Positions 34,915-43,676 of a DNA stretch of 45,743 nt are shown here, piece by piece. Origin of the DNA: an uncultured Chlorobiota bacterium. Lineage in GTDB: Bacteria > Bacteroidota > Bacteroidia > Bacteroidales > JAADGE01. The notes under the pieces were generated by a model. The model saw only the letters and a list, made by a program, of their open reading frames with translations, made no database searches and was not told the origin of the DNA. The DNA lies in the NCBI GenBank assembly GCA_947311445.1, contig CAMZKV010000012.1:1-45743 (forward strand). Direction: 5' to 3'. Each line of letters opens with the position of its first letter. The first letter of the stretch is position 1. The translations under genes were made by a program, and so were the position numbers.

Positions 34915-36489
34915 TTATAAAATTTTCCCTTTTTCAGGATAGTCTAATGTATAATGTAAACCTCTACTTTCTTTTCTTGCCTTTGCCATTTTAATAATCA
35001 TGTAGGCAATATTTATTGAATTCCTTAACTCACAAATTTCTTTAGAAACTTTTGAATTATCATACAATGTTTTTGTTTCGTTATATAAAATTTCAAGTCT
35101 GTCTAATGCCCTGGTTAACCTTATATTCGAACGAACTATACCAACATAATAGGTCATTATTTGTTGTAATTCTTTAAACTCTTGGGTAATCAAAATCATT
35201 TCTTCCGGAAGGGTAGCACCATCATCGTGCCACTCAGGAATTTCTTCATTAATTATAATATTAGAGATTAATTTTGAACTTGTTTCACCAGCTTTGTCCG
35301 CATAAACTAGTGCTTCAAGCAAGGAATTAGATGCTAATCGGTTAGCACCATGCAATCCTGTTGAAGATGTTTCTCCTCCGGCAAATAAGTTAGTTATTGA
35401 TGTTTTTCCGGTTTTGTCAACTTTAATTCCTCCAACAAGATAATGTGCTGCGGGAGCAACAGGGATAAAATCTTTTGTAAAATCAATATCCAAAGTTAAA
35501 CATTTCTGATATATATTAGGAAAATGATTTTTTAATTTATCTGAATTTAGGTGAGTGCTGTCAAGAAATACATATTCGTCTCCACTCATTTTCATTTCAG
35601 CATCAATTGCTCTTGCAACAATATCTCTTGGGGCTAAATCTTTTCTTTTATCATATTTTATCATAAACGCTTCGCCCTTTTTATTGCGAAGTATTGCTCC
35701 AAATCCTCTTAAAGCCTCTGTTATTAAGAATGAGGGGCGTTCGTTTTTATTGTATAATGCAGTTGGATGAAATTGAACAAATTCCATATCAGATATCAGT
35801 GCTTTTGCCCTGTATGCCATTGCAATCCCATCTCCGGTTGCAACTGTAGGATTTGTAGTAATATCATAAATATTCCCTAAACCACCTGTTGCAACAAATG
35901 TTATTTTTGATAAGAAACGTTTAACTTTATTAGTTTTTGGAGATAAAACATATGCTCCAAAGCATTCTATGTTACTTTCGTCTCTAATAATTGTGTAGCC
36001 TAAATGGTGCTGAGTTATTAAATCAATTGCATAATGATTTTCAAAAACTTCAATATTTTTATTATTTAAAACTGTTTCGGTAAGTGCTCGTTGAATTTCT
36101 TCTCCCGTATTATCTTTATGATGATAAATTCTATTTTCAGAATGGCCTCCTTCTCGTCCTAGATTATAGGTTCCATCATTATTCTTGTCAAATTTTGCTC
36201 CTAGTTCAATTAAATCTTGAATCATTTCAGGTCCCTCTGTAATTACGGTTCTTACAACATCTTCATTGCATAATCCATCACCTGCAATTAATGTATCCGA
36301 AACATGTTTCTCATAAGAATCCGGAGTATGAGCAACTGATGCGATTCCTCCTTGTGCTTTGTTAGTGTTTGTGTCATTAATTTTGCCTTTTGTTATAACT
36401 ATAACTTTCCCAAATTTAGATACTTTAAGTGCAAACATTAGGCCGGCTAAACCTGAACCAATAACTAAAAAATCTGATTTTCTTCCCAT
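34915..36489 (-). CDS. nadB: L-aspartate oxidase
   Basis: NadB oxidises L-aspartate to iminoaspartate with FAD, the first step of quinolinate and NAD synthesis. The 524-residue protein has the FAD dinucleotide site VIGSGLAGLMFALKVSKFG (9-27). It also has the NKAQGGIASV segment and the family's HPTALY and GGIKVDKTGKTSITNLFAGGE regions. Its length matches NadB rather than the larger succinate dehydrogenase flavoprotein. NadA and NadC are not adjacent here. It is the first gene of a two-gene minus-strand unit and is divergent from rfbB. Confidence 0.93.
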   Translation of the reverse strand: MGRKSDFLVIGSGLAGLMFALKVSKFGKVIVITKGKINDTNTNKAQGGIASVAHTPDSYEKHVSDTLIAGDGLCNEDVVRTVITEGPEMIQDLIELGAKFDKNNDGTYNLGREGGHSENRIYHHKDNTGEEIQRALTETVLNNKNIEVFENHYAIDLITQHHLGYTIIRDESNIECFGAYVLSPKTNKVKRFLSKITFVATGGLGNIYDITTNPTVATGDGIAMAYRAKALISDMEFVQFHPTALYNKNERPSFLITEALRGFGAILRNKKGEAFMIKYDKRKDLAPRDIVARAIDAEMKMSGDEYVFLDSTHLNSDKLKNHFPNIYQKCLTLDIDFTKDFIPVAPAAHYLVGGIKVDKTGKTSITNLFAGGETSSTGLHGANRLASNSLLEALVYADKAGETSSKLISNIIINEEIPEWHDDGATLPEEMILITQEFKELQQIMTYYVGIVRSNIRLTRALDRLEILYNETKTLYDNSKVSKEICELRNSINIAYMIIKMAKARKESRGLHYTLDYPEKGKIL

Positions 36490-36507
36490 TTCTTTTTTAT
36501 TAAATCA

Positions 36508-36556
36508 CAAAAATAAATAAAAAGAGGTATTTGCTGAAAGAATTATAATATTTTTG
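36508..36556. promoter_or_regulatory. Divergent promoter region between nadB and rfbB
   Basis: The 109-base gap holds TATTTTTG on the plus strand (36549-36556), with TTTG 15 bases upstream at 36530-36533. The same octamer is on the minus strand (36508-36515). The plus-strand spacing is slightly short of the 17-23 usual for Bacteroidota, so these are tentative. Confidence 0.4.
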
Positions 36557-36598
36557 CAAAACAAAGGTTTTAAATTAATAAATTAAAAACAGTTAAAA

Positions 36599-37654
36599 AT
36601 GAGTAAAACAATTTTGATAACAGGTGGGGCAGGATTTATAGGTTCTCATGTTGTACGATTATTTGTAAATAAATATGCAGATTATAAAATTGTTAATTTA
36701 GATGCTTTAACATATGCGGGAAATCTGGAAAACTTAAAAGATGTTGCTAATTACTCAAATTATGAATTTATAAAAGGCGATATAACAGATGTTTCTTTAA
36801 TTAATTCAATTTTCAAGAGGTATAACTTTGATGGTGTTATTCACCTGGCAGCTGAATCTCACGTTGATAGATCAATTTCAGACCCGGGAGCTTTTATAAA
36901 TACAAATATTCTTGGGACAGTAAATTTATTAAACGCAGCGAGGAATTATTGGAAAGGTAATTTTAAAGGGAAAAGGTTTTATCATATTTCAACTGATGAG
37001 GTTTATGGTTCTCTTGGAGTTGAGGGTTTGTTTACAGAAGATACATCTTATGATCCTAGAAGCCCCTATTCTGCTTCAAAGGCTAGCTCGGATCATTTAG
37101 TCAGAGCTTATATGCACACTTATAAATTACCGGTTGTTTTAACAAATTGCTCTAATAATTATGGAGGAAATCAATTTCCTGAAAAACTAATTCCTTTAGC
37201 AATTAATAATATTAAAAACAATAAAACAATTCCGATATACGGAAAGGGTGAAAATATTAGAGATTGGCTATTTGTAAATGATCATGCAAATGCTATTGAC
37301 TTAGTTTTTCATAAAGGAAAAAACGGAGAAACATACAATATTGGAGGTAATAATGAATGGCAGAATATTCAGTTGATTTATAAACTTTGCGAAATAATGG
37401 ATGTAAAATTAGGTCGAGAAAATGGAGAATCAGCTAAATTAATTACATTCGTTAAGGATAGGGCTGGGCATGATATGCGTTATGCAATTGATTCTTCAAA
37501 AATTCAAAAAGAATTAGGATGGAAACCGTCTTTGGAATTTGAAGAGGGACTGGAGAAAACAGTTGATTGGTACTTAGATAATGAAACATGGTTAAATAAT
37601 ATCATTAGTGGTAAGTATGAACAATATTATCAAGAACAATATGTTAAAAGATAG
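36599..37654 (+). CDS. rfbB: dTDP-glucose 4,6-dehydratase
   Basis: RfbB converts dTDP-glucose to dTDP-4-keto-6-deoxyglucose for surface polysaccharide sugars such as rhamnose. The 351-residue protein is an extended short-chain dehydrogenase with NAD site GGAGFIGSH (9-17). The catalytic TDE triplet Thr132-Asp133-Glu134 lies in ISTDEVYGS, and the active-site pair is Tyr157 and Lys161 (YSASK). The TDE triplet distinguishes it from UDP-glucose 4-epimerase. RfbA, C and D are absent nearby, so the rest of the pathway lies elsewhere. Confidence 0.93.
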   Translation: MSKTILITGGAGFIGSHVVRLFVNKYADYKIVNLDALTYAGNLENLKDVANYSNYEFIKGDITDVSLINSIFKRYNFDGVIHLAAESHVDRSISDPGAFINTNILGTVNLLNAARNYWKGNFKGKRFYHISTDEVYGSLGVEGLFTEDTSYDPRSPYSASKASSDHLVRAYMHTYKLPVVLTNCSNNYGGNQFPEKLIPLAINNIKNNKTIPIYGKGENIRDWLFVNDHANAIDLVFHKGKNGETYNIGGNNEWQNIQLIYKLCEIMDVKLGRENGESAKLITFVKDRAGHDMRYAIDSSKIQKELGWKPSLEFEEGLEKTVDWYLDNETWLNNIISGKYEQYYQEQYVKR

Positions 37655-37677
37655 TCTTTATTGCTAAAAAAAACAAA

Positions 37678-37702
37678 GTTATTTTCTAAAAATAACCTTT
37701 TT
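37678..37702 (+). terminator. Possible terminator after rfbB, inside the fetB-like 3' end
   Basis: An 8-bp A/T-rich stem (GTTATTTT, 3-nt loop, AAAATAAC) followed by CTTTTTTC lies 24 bases after the rfbB stop and overlaps the last codons of the convergent gene. Confidence 0.4.
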
Positions 37703-38470
37703 CAAGTTGTAATATTTATCAAAAGCAATTCTATTTGAAAATAAAATTGTAAGAACAACATTTAAAATGGCAGAAGAAAAAATTGTAATTAAAAGCATTA
37801 TTTGATATTTTACAGCAACATTTGGGTTACTTCCTCCCAAAATTTGCCCTGTCATCATTCCCGGCAATGAAATTAAGCCCATAATTGCAGTAGTTGCAAT
37901 CATAGGATTAAATGCAATTCTTAAAGCATCTCTCATAAACGGAAATAATGCTTCTTTTTTTGTTGCTCCATTTGCTAAATGCCATCTATAAAGGTTTTGC
38001 TCATCATCAATTCGTTTATAATAAGCATCAAGTGCAATAATCACATTCTTAATCGTGTTTCCTAAAAGCATTCCTGTAACAGGAATAAAATATCGAGCAT
38101 CAAAAACATTTTGTAATTTTACAACAAAACCAAGAAAATAGGCATCAGTAACAGCAATGCTTATTAAACCTGATAAAAATACAGGTATAAAAAATAATTT
38201 AAACTTCAATTTACTTCTCTGAATTATTGTATAGGAAGCAATGATTGACATAATAAGAACCCATAAAATATTTATAAAAGTGCTGTTTAATTTGAATATA
38301 TATTCCAAATATAAACCAACAAGCAAAAGCTGAATTGTCATTCTAACAGTTGCAACAATTGTATCTTTTACAAGCCCTGTTTTATAATACCAAAGTACCA
38401 ATACAGGAATTAGCATTAAAGCATAACCCGCAAACAGTTCAAAATAATTTATATCAATAACATTTTTCAT
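37679..38470 (-). CDS. FetB/YbbM-like ABC permease
   Basis: The 263-residue protein has about seven membrane helices. It carries the conserved parts of the UPF0014 family: ASYTIIQRSK (about 88-97), LLGNTIKNVIIALD (about 135-148) and ISLPGMMTGQILGGSNP (about 201-217). In E. coli FetA-FetB exports iron and helps against oxidative stress. The paired ATPase gene lies 117 bases upstream on the same strand. The substrate here is inferred only from the family. Its 3' end faces rfbB. Confidence 0.88.
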   Translation of the reverse strand: MKNVIDINYFELFAGYALMLIPVLVLWYYKTGLVKDTIVATVRMTIQLLLVGLYLEYIFKLNSTFINILWVLIMSIIASYTIIQRSKLKFKLFFIPVFLSGLISIAVTDAYFLGFVVKLQNVFDARYFIPVTGMLLGNTIKNVIIALDAYYKRIDDEQNLYRWHLANGATKKEALFPFMRDALRIAFNPMIATTAIMGLISLPGMMTGQILGGSNPNVAVKYQIMLLITIFSSAILNVVLTILFSNRIAFDKYYNLKKVIFRK

Positions 38471-38587
38471 TTTTTATAGTATTTGAAAGTTACGGTGTGA
38501 ATAGTTTTATAAATAGTAAATTATAAGTACTGTTTTTTATAATAAATCACACCATGGCTATAATCTAACTTGTTTTGTTATAATATT

Positions 38588-39205
38588 TTACATCAGCTCA
38601 ATAATTCTATCAGATTTCCCAATCCAATAATCATCATGTGTTGCTGCAATAACGGTTAAATCTTTCTTACTCAAAATATAATCAGCAACTTTCTTTTTTA
38701 TATTATCATCTAATGCCGAAGTTGGTTCGTCAATAAGCAAAATAGCTTTGTTAAGAAGTAGGCAACTTGCCAGAATAACCCTCTGTTTTTGCCCTCCTGA
38801 AATTTCTTTTGTTTTCTTTTTCAGAAGATTTATTGAAAGCTCTAATTCATCAAAAATAGTTTTTATTTCCTTGTCAGAAGGTTTTAATTTTTTATTTAGA
38901 TCAAACTCAAAAGGTGCAAAAAACAATTCATTAACAGATTTAAAATTAAGTGCAGTTTCTTGCGGAAGCCAAGCAATTTGTTTTCTTATTTCAGAAATAT
39001 TTACATAATTTAAAGGCTCACCATTAATTTTCACTTCTCCTTCAAAATCAGGAATAAAGCCTGCCAACAAATTAAGCAAAGTTGATTTTCCTTTTCCCGA
39101 TTTTCCTATAACAGCAACTTTCTCTCTTTTTTTTATAGAAGTGGAAAAATTATTATAAATAATTTCATTATTGAATTCAATCTTTAAGTTACTAATTTCT
39201 ATCAT
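38588..39205 (-). CDS. FetA/YbbL-like ABC ATP-binding protein
   Basis: I start at 39205 (MIEISNLKIEFN); six more codons are open upstream but do not fit the family. The 205-residue ATPase has Walker A GKSGKGKST (about 33-41), the signature SGGQKQRV, Walker B ILLIDEPTSALDD, and the switch His in AATHD. Its small size and its place before the FetB-like permease support the assignment as the energising subunit of that pair. It is divergent from the MarR gene, with 110 bases between. Confidence 0.88.
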   Translation of the reverse strand: MIEISNLKIEFNNEIIYNNFSTSIKKREKVAVIGKSGKGKSTLLNLLAGFIPDFEGEVKINGEPLNYVNISEIRKQIAWLPQETALNFKSVNELFFAPFEFDLNKKLKPSDKEIKTIFDELELSINLLKKKTKEISGGQKQRVILASCLLLNKAILLIDEPTSALDDNIKKKVADYILSKKDLTVIAATHDDYWIGKSDRIIELM

Positions 39206-39258
39206 TAAATTTTTTTTATACAAAATAACAACTTATTTTAAAATAAAACTAAAAATAC

Positions 39259-39304
39259 TTTGCACGCATAAGATTTTTTTTGTAAATTTGCAATGCACGC
39301 ATAA
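39259..39304 (+). promoter_or_regulatory. marR promoter with two 11-nt direct repeats (candidate operator)
   Basis: TTTG at 39259-39262 and TAAATTTG at 39283-39290, 20 bases apart, form a consensus Bacteroidota promoter. TGCACGCATAA occurs twice, at 39261-39271 overlapping the -33 box and at 39294-39304 around the expected start site. The repeats are 33 bases apart, about three helical turns. This is a good place for a repressor to bind, most simply the MarR protein itself. Confidence 0.65.
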
Positions 39305-39315
39305 TAATATTTTTA

Positions 39316-39741
39316 ATGAAATTAACAGAAACAATTGATTTTCACATTAAAAGAACATGGCATTCTTTAACAAAAATGTATAACAGAATAGCATCACAAC
39401 ACGATGCCTCTCAAACAGTTGCATACATTTTAGTTCATGTTGATAAAGAAGGAACACCAGCAACACAAATAGCTCAAAGGCTTGGAATGGAAGCAACAAG
39501 TTTAAGCCGTGTTATTAAAAATATGGAAGATAGAAAACTAATTTTTAAAAAAGTTGATGAGCAAGATAAAAGAGTAATGAAGATTTTTTTAACAGAAGCT
39601 GGTATTGAAAAAAGAAAATTTGTAAAAAAAATTCTTATTGACTTTAATAAAAAAATAATTGCAAAAATTTCTAAAAAAGATATGCAAACTTTTTGCAAAG
39701 TAATAAATACAATAAACGAACTTGCAAACGAAGAAAAATAA
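39316..39741 (+). CDS. MarR-family transcriptional regulator
   Basis: The 141-residue protein has a MarR winged helix: QTVAYILVHVDKEGTPATQIAQRLGMEATSLSRVIKNMEDR for the recognition region (about 34-75), then KKVDEQDKRVMKIFLTEAG for the wing. MarR proteins usually bind DNA as dimers and release it on binding a small ligand. The gene precedes the beta-oxidation genes on the same strand, the usual Bacteroidota arrangement. Control of those genes by an acyl-CoA or fatty acid is likely but unproven. Direct repeats in its own promoter suggest autoregulation. Confidence 0.9.
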   Translation: MKLTETIDFHIKRTWHSLTKMYNRIASQHDASQTVAYILVHVDKEGTPATQIAQRLGMEATSLSRVIKNMEDRKLIFKKVDEQDKRVMKIFLTEAGIEKRKFVKKILIDFNKKIIAKISKKDMQTFCKVINTINELANEEK

Positions 39742-39838
39742 AAATACTATTATCTAAAATCTAAATTCTAAATACTAATATCTCAAATCTAAATACTAAA
39801 ATCTCAAATCTAAATACTAATATCTAAATACTAAAAAT
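39742..39838 (+). repeat. Degenerate 21-nt tandem repeat directly before the fadN-like gene
   Basis: Two full units, AAATACTAATATCTCAAATCT at 39770-39790 and its one-base variant at 39791-39811, are flanked by partial units built of AAATACTAATATCT. The tract fills the whole gap between marR and the next ATG, leaving no separate leader sequence. Confidence 0.8.
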
Positions 39839-42241
39839 ATGACAAGAAGAATTAAAAAAGTAGCAGTTCTCGGTTCAGGAGTAATGGGCTCAGGAATAGC
39901 TTGTCATTTTGCGAATATCGGTCTCGAAGTATTACTAATCGACATCGTCCCTCGCGAACTGACAGATGCAGAAAAAGCCAAAGGACTAACACTAGAAAGT
40001 AAAGCTGTACGAAACCGTATAGTAAATGGTGCATTAAAGGCTTCATTAAAATCAAAACCTTCGCCAATTTACAGGCAAGAATTTGCAAAACGCATAACAA
40101 CCGGCAACTTCGACGACGACCTTAAAGACATCGCAACTTGCGATTGGATTATCGAAGTCGTTATCGAACGGCTTGACATCAAACAGCAAGTGTTTGCAAA
40201 TGTTGAGAAATTCCGAAAAAAAGGAACGCTCATTACAACAAACACATCAGGTATTTCAATCGAAAAAATGATTGAAGGACGAAGCGAAGATTTTCAAAAA
40301 CATTTCTGTGGAACACACTTTTTTAACCCGCCGCGCTATTTAAAATTATTTGAAATTATACCTTCATCAAAAACCGACCCCGAAGTTATCGAATTTCTCG
40401 GCGACTATGCAAGGCGATTTCTCGGAAAAACAACCGTGCACGCCAAAGACACACCTGCATTTATCGCAAACCGAATAGGAACGTTTTCTATAATGTATCT
40501 TTTCAATAATGTAAAAAACTACAGTTTAAACATTACCGAAATCGATAAACTTACAGGAACACTCATCGGGCGTGCAAAATCGGCAACTTTCAGAACTGCC
40601 GATGTCGTCGGACTTGATACTTTGGTTCACGTAGCAAACGGTATCAAAGAAAGCACAAAAGACGAAGGAAACCAATACTTTGCAATACCCGATTATGTCC
40701 AAAAAATGTTGGACAACAATTGGCTCGGTTCAAAAACAAAAAAAGGGTTTTCTACCAAAGTTATGGTTGACGGCAAAAAAACGTTCCCTACTCTCGACTT
40801 TGAGACAATGGAATATACTGTTGATGGAAAACCAAAATTTAAAGTTTTTGAAAAAACAAAAGGTATTGAAAACATTGGCGAACGCATCGCAATTTTCATG
40901 AAAGACAAAGAGAAAGTCGGAAATTTTATGCGAGACAGTTTTTATGCCCTATTTTGGTATTCATCAAATCGTATTCCCGAAATTACGGACGCACTTTACA
41001 AAGTTGATGATGCACTTAATGCCGGCTTCGGCTGGAAACTCGGACCTTTTACAACTTGGGATGCCGTAGGTGTTGAAGAAATCGTAAAAGCAATGGAAGA
41101 AGCAGGCAGAAAACCCGCTCAATGGGTTTACGACATGCTCGAAAACGGTGCAAAATCATTCTATAAAGTGGAAGGCGGACGAAAACTATATTACGATATT
41201 CCTTCAAAATCATACAAAGTAATTCCGGGCAGTGAAGATATTATTTCGCTTGATATTTTGCGTGAAACAAACGTTCTTTATAAAAACGAAGAAGCAACAA
41301 TTTTTGACATCGGCGACGGTGTTTTAAATGTAGAATTTCACTCAAAAATGAATGTCATAGGCGGAGGAACATTACAAGCACTTAACAAAGCCATTGACTT
41401 GGCAGAAGCTGATTACAAGGCAGTTATCGTGCATAACGAAGCCGACCATTTTTCAGCCGGAGCAAATGTAGGAATGATTTTTATGATGGCTGTCGAACAA
41501 GAGTGGGACGAGCTTAATTACTCAATCCAGATGTTCCAAAACACCATGATGCGACTGCGATATTCATCAATTCCCGTAATTGCCTGTCCGCACGGAATGG
41601 CACTCGGCGGAGGTTGCGAACTTTCGATGCATTCGGACAAAGTTATCGCTCATGCCGAAACTTATATGGGACTTGTTGAATTTGGTGTAGGCGTAATACC
41701 CGGCGGCGGCGGAACAAAAGAATTTGCCCTACGCTTAGGCGATGAAATACGCGACGGCGACATCAGAACAAACCAATTTTTAAACCGTTACCTTACAATC
41801 GGACAGGCAAAAGTATCAACTTCGGCTTATGAAGCATTTGATTTGGGCTATTTACGCGAAGGTATTGACGAAGTTATCGTAAGCTCGGTTGACCAACTTT
41901 CTTATGCCAAAAAAGTAGCTTTACAAATGGTTGAAAAAGGTTACTCGCAACCCGCACCGCGTAACAATGTAAAAGTTCTCGGAAAAGAAGTTCACGGCAT
42001 GTGGCTTGTTGGTGCCGACAGCTTTACACAAGGCGGTTACATGAGCGAACACGACAAACTGATAGCTGAAAAACTAGGTTTTGTTATGTCCGGAGGAAAC
42101 ATCTCACAAGCAATGAGTGAAGTAAGCGAAAAATATCTTTTAAAACTTGAACGTGAAGCATTTATACAACTTTGTATGCAGAAAAAAACACTTGAACGAA
42201 TGCAAAGTTTAATCACGAAGGGAAAGATTTTACGAAATTAG
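39839..42241 (+). CDS. 3-hydroxyacyl-CoA dehydrogenase/enoyl-CoA hydratase, FadN type
   Basis: This bifunctional enzyme hydrates enoyl-CoA and oxidises the hydroxyacyl-CoA in fatty-acid beta-oxidation. The 800-residue protein has the NAD domain first (VAVLGSGVMGSGIACHFAN, residues 8-26; THFFNPPRY). The crotonase domain comes second, with HFSAGANVG near 536 for the oxyanion hole, GMALGGGCEL near 584, and VEFGVGVIPGGGG. The order is that of Bacillus FadN, opposite to E. coli FadB. Base composition is clearly more GC-rich than its neighbours (two 60-base lines at 40081-40200 are 45% and 42% GC), with many C-ending codons. This suggests transfer or different codon selection. It is followed by thiolase and acyl-CoA dehydrogenase genes. 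Confidence 0.93.
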   Translation: MTRRIKKVAVLGSGVMGSGIACHFANIGLEVLLIDIVPRELTDAEKAKGLTLESKAVRNRIVNGALKASLKSKPSPIYRQEFAKRITTGNFDDDLKDIATCDWIIEVVIERLDIKQQVFANVEKFRKKGTLITTNTSGISIEKMIEGRSEDFQKHFCGTHFFNPPRYLKLFEIIPSSKTDPEVIEFLGDYARRFLGKTTVHAKDTPAFIANRIGTFSIMYLFNNVKNYSLNITEIDKLTGTLIGRAKSATFRTADVVGLDTLVHVANGIKESTKDEGNQYFAIPDYVQKMLDNNWLGSKTKKGFSTKVMVDGKKTFPTLDFETMEYTVDGKPKFKVFEKTKGIENIGERIAIFMKDKEKVGNFMRDSFYALFWYSSNRIPEITDALYKVDDALNAGFGWKLGPFTTWDAVGVEEIVKAMEEAGRKPAQWVYDMLENGAKSFYKVEGGRKLYYDIPSKSYKVIPGSEDIISLDILRETNVLYKNEEATIFDIGDGVLNVEFHSKMNVIGGGTLQALNKAIDLAEADYKAVIVHNEADHFSAGANVGMIFMMAVEQEWDELNYSIQMFQNTMMRLRYSSIPVIACPHGMALGGGCELSMHSDKVIAHAETYMGLVEFGVGVIPGGGGTKEFALRLGDEIRDGDIRTNQFLNRYLTIGQAKVSTSAYEAFDLGYLREGIDEVIVSSVDQLSYAKKVALQMVEKGYSQPAPRNNVKVLGKEVHGMWLVGADSFTQGGYMSEHDKLIAEKLGFVMSGGNISQAMSEVSEKYLLKLEREAFIQLCMQKKTLERMQSLITKGKILRN

Positions 42242-42259
42242 ATTTAAATGAAGATAATA

Positions 42260-42339
42260 GAACGCTGATGACACGGATAATGCAAATTTACACAGATTTG
42301 CATCCGTGATTATCCGCAAAATCTGCGTCATCCGTGTTC
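42260..42339. repeat. Dispersed imperfect palindrome, copy 1
   Basis: An 80-nt imperfect inverted repeat beginning GAACGCTGATGACACGGAT and ending CGTCATCCGTGTTC fills most of the gap between the fadN-like and thiolase genes. A related element at 43559-43646 lies after the thiolase gene. Both begin GAAC and end GTGTTC. Confidence 0.82.
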
Positions 42340-42375
42340 CTGTTTTCTGTTAAACAATATAAAAATAAAAAAGAA

Positions 42376-43545
42376 ATGGAAGCATATATAGTAGGCGGTT
42401 ACAGGTCAGCAATAGGCAAAGCTCCACGAGGCAAGTTCAGATTTACTCGCCCCGATGATATAGCAGTTGCAGTTGTGAGGCACCTTATGAATGATTTTCC
42501 GCAAATAGAAAAATCAAGAATTGACGATATAGTCGTAGGAAATGCGTTCCCCGAAGCCGAAAGTGGCTTGAATATGGGCAGAATGATTTCAATAATGAGC
42601 ATGGACAGTATTGAAGTTCCCGGCTCAACAATTAACAGATATTGTGCATCAGGATTAGAAAGTATTGCTATTGCAACGGCAAAAATACGTGCAGGAATGG
42701 CAGATATGATTATTGCCGGAGGAGCAGAAACAATGTCAATGATTGCAATGGGAGGTTGGCGTTCAATACCAAATCCAACAGTTGCAAAAACACATCCCGA
42801 TTGGTGGCACGGAATGGGTTTAACTGCCGAAGCTGTTGTAAGAGAGTATGATATAACACGAGAAGAACAAGATGCATTTTCTTTAAAATCACACGAAAAA
42901 GCCCTTAAAGCACAAGCAGAAGGCAAATTCGACAGCCAAATTGTGCCGATTGAAGTTACCGAAGATTATTTTGCAGACGGCAAACAGCAAACTCGTAAAT
43001 ACACGGTTGATAAAGACGAAGGACCAAGAAAGTCAAACATTGAAGGCTTAGCAAGATTAAAAGGAGTATTTAAGCAGGGAGGAAGTGTTACTGCGGGGAA
43101 TTCCTCACAAATGTCAGACGGAGCAGCCTTTGTATTGGTAGTTTCTGAAAAAATAGTGAAAGAATATAATCTTACACCTATTGCAAGATTGGTTGATTAC
43201 CAAGTTGCAGGAGTTGAACCATACAAAATGGGCGTAGGACCAATTGCCGCAATTCCGAAAGTGTTAAAACATGCAGGAATGACAATTAAAGATATTGAGC
43301 AATTTGAACTTAATGAAGCCTTTGCATCGCAATCGCTTGCAGTGTTGAAAGAACTCAATATGAACCCCGATATTGTAAATGTAAATGGAGGAGCAATAGC
43401 AATGGGACACCCACTTGGAGCTACCGGAGCAAAACTTACCGTACAACTTCTTAACGAAATGAAATTAAGAAAACAAAAATATGGAATGGTAACAATGTGC
43501 ATTGGAACTGGACAAGGTGGTGCTGGAATATTTGAATTATTATAA
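42376..43545 (+). CDS. Acetyl-CoA C-acyltransferase (thiolase)
   Basis: Thiolase makes the last cut of beta-oxidation, releasing acetyl-CoA. I start at the ATG at 42376 (MEAYIVGGYRSAIGKAPRG); an earlier GTG lies inside the palindromic repeat and would add 14 unlikely residues. The 389-residue protein has nucleophile Cys90 in NRYCASGLESIA, the His of GHPLGATGAK, and the second Cys in MCIGTGQGGAG. Length is normal. It lies between two copies of the same palindromic repeat. The family also includes biosynthetic acetyl-CoA acetyltransferases, but its neighbours argue for degradation. Confidence 0.93.
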   Translation: MEAYIVGGYRSAIGKAPRGKFRFTRPDDIAVAVVRHLMNDFPQIEKSRIDDIVVGNAFPEAESGLNMGRMISIMSMDSIEVPGSTINRYCASGLESIAIATAKIRAGMADMIIAGGAETMSMIAMGGWRSIPNPTVAKTHPDWWHGMGLTAEAVVREYDITREEQDAFSLKSHEKALKAQAEGKFDSQIVPIEVTEDYFADGKQQTRKYTVDKDEGPRKSNIEGLARLKGVFKQGGSVTAGNSSQMSDGAAFVLVVSEKIVKEYNLTPIARLVDYQVAGVEPYKMGVGPIAAIPKVLKHAGMTIKDIEQFELNEAFASQSLAVLKELNMNPDIVNVNGGAIAMGHPLGATGAKLTVQLLNEMKLRKQKYGMVTMCIGTGQGGAGIFELL

Positions 43546-43558
43546 TTTGATATTTATA

Positions 43559-43646
43559 GAACACGGAAGACGCGGATTTAACGGATTTACGCAGATAAAA
43601 ACAAAAAAATCTGTGAAAATCAGCCTTATCCGTATCATCTGTGTTC
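43559..43646. repeat. Dispersed imperfect palindrome, copy 2
   Basis: An 88-nt imperfect inverted repeat beginning GAACACGGAAGACGCGGAT and ending CGTATCATCTGTGTTC lies between the thiolase and acyl-CoA dehydrogenase genes. It is related to 42260-42339. Confidence 0.82.
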
Positions 43647-43676
43647 CTATTTATTTACAAATAAAAAAAAGAAAAA

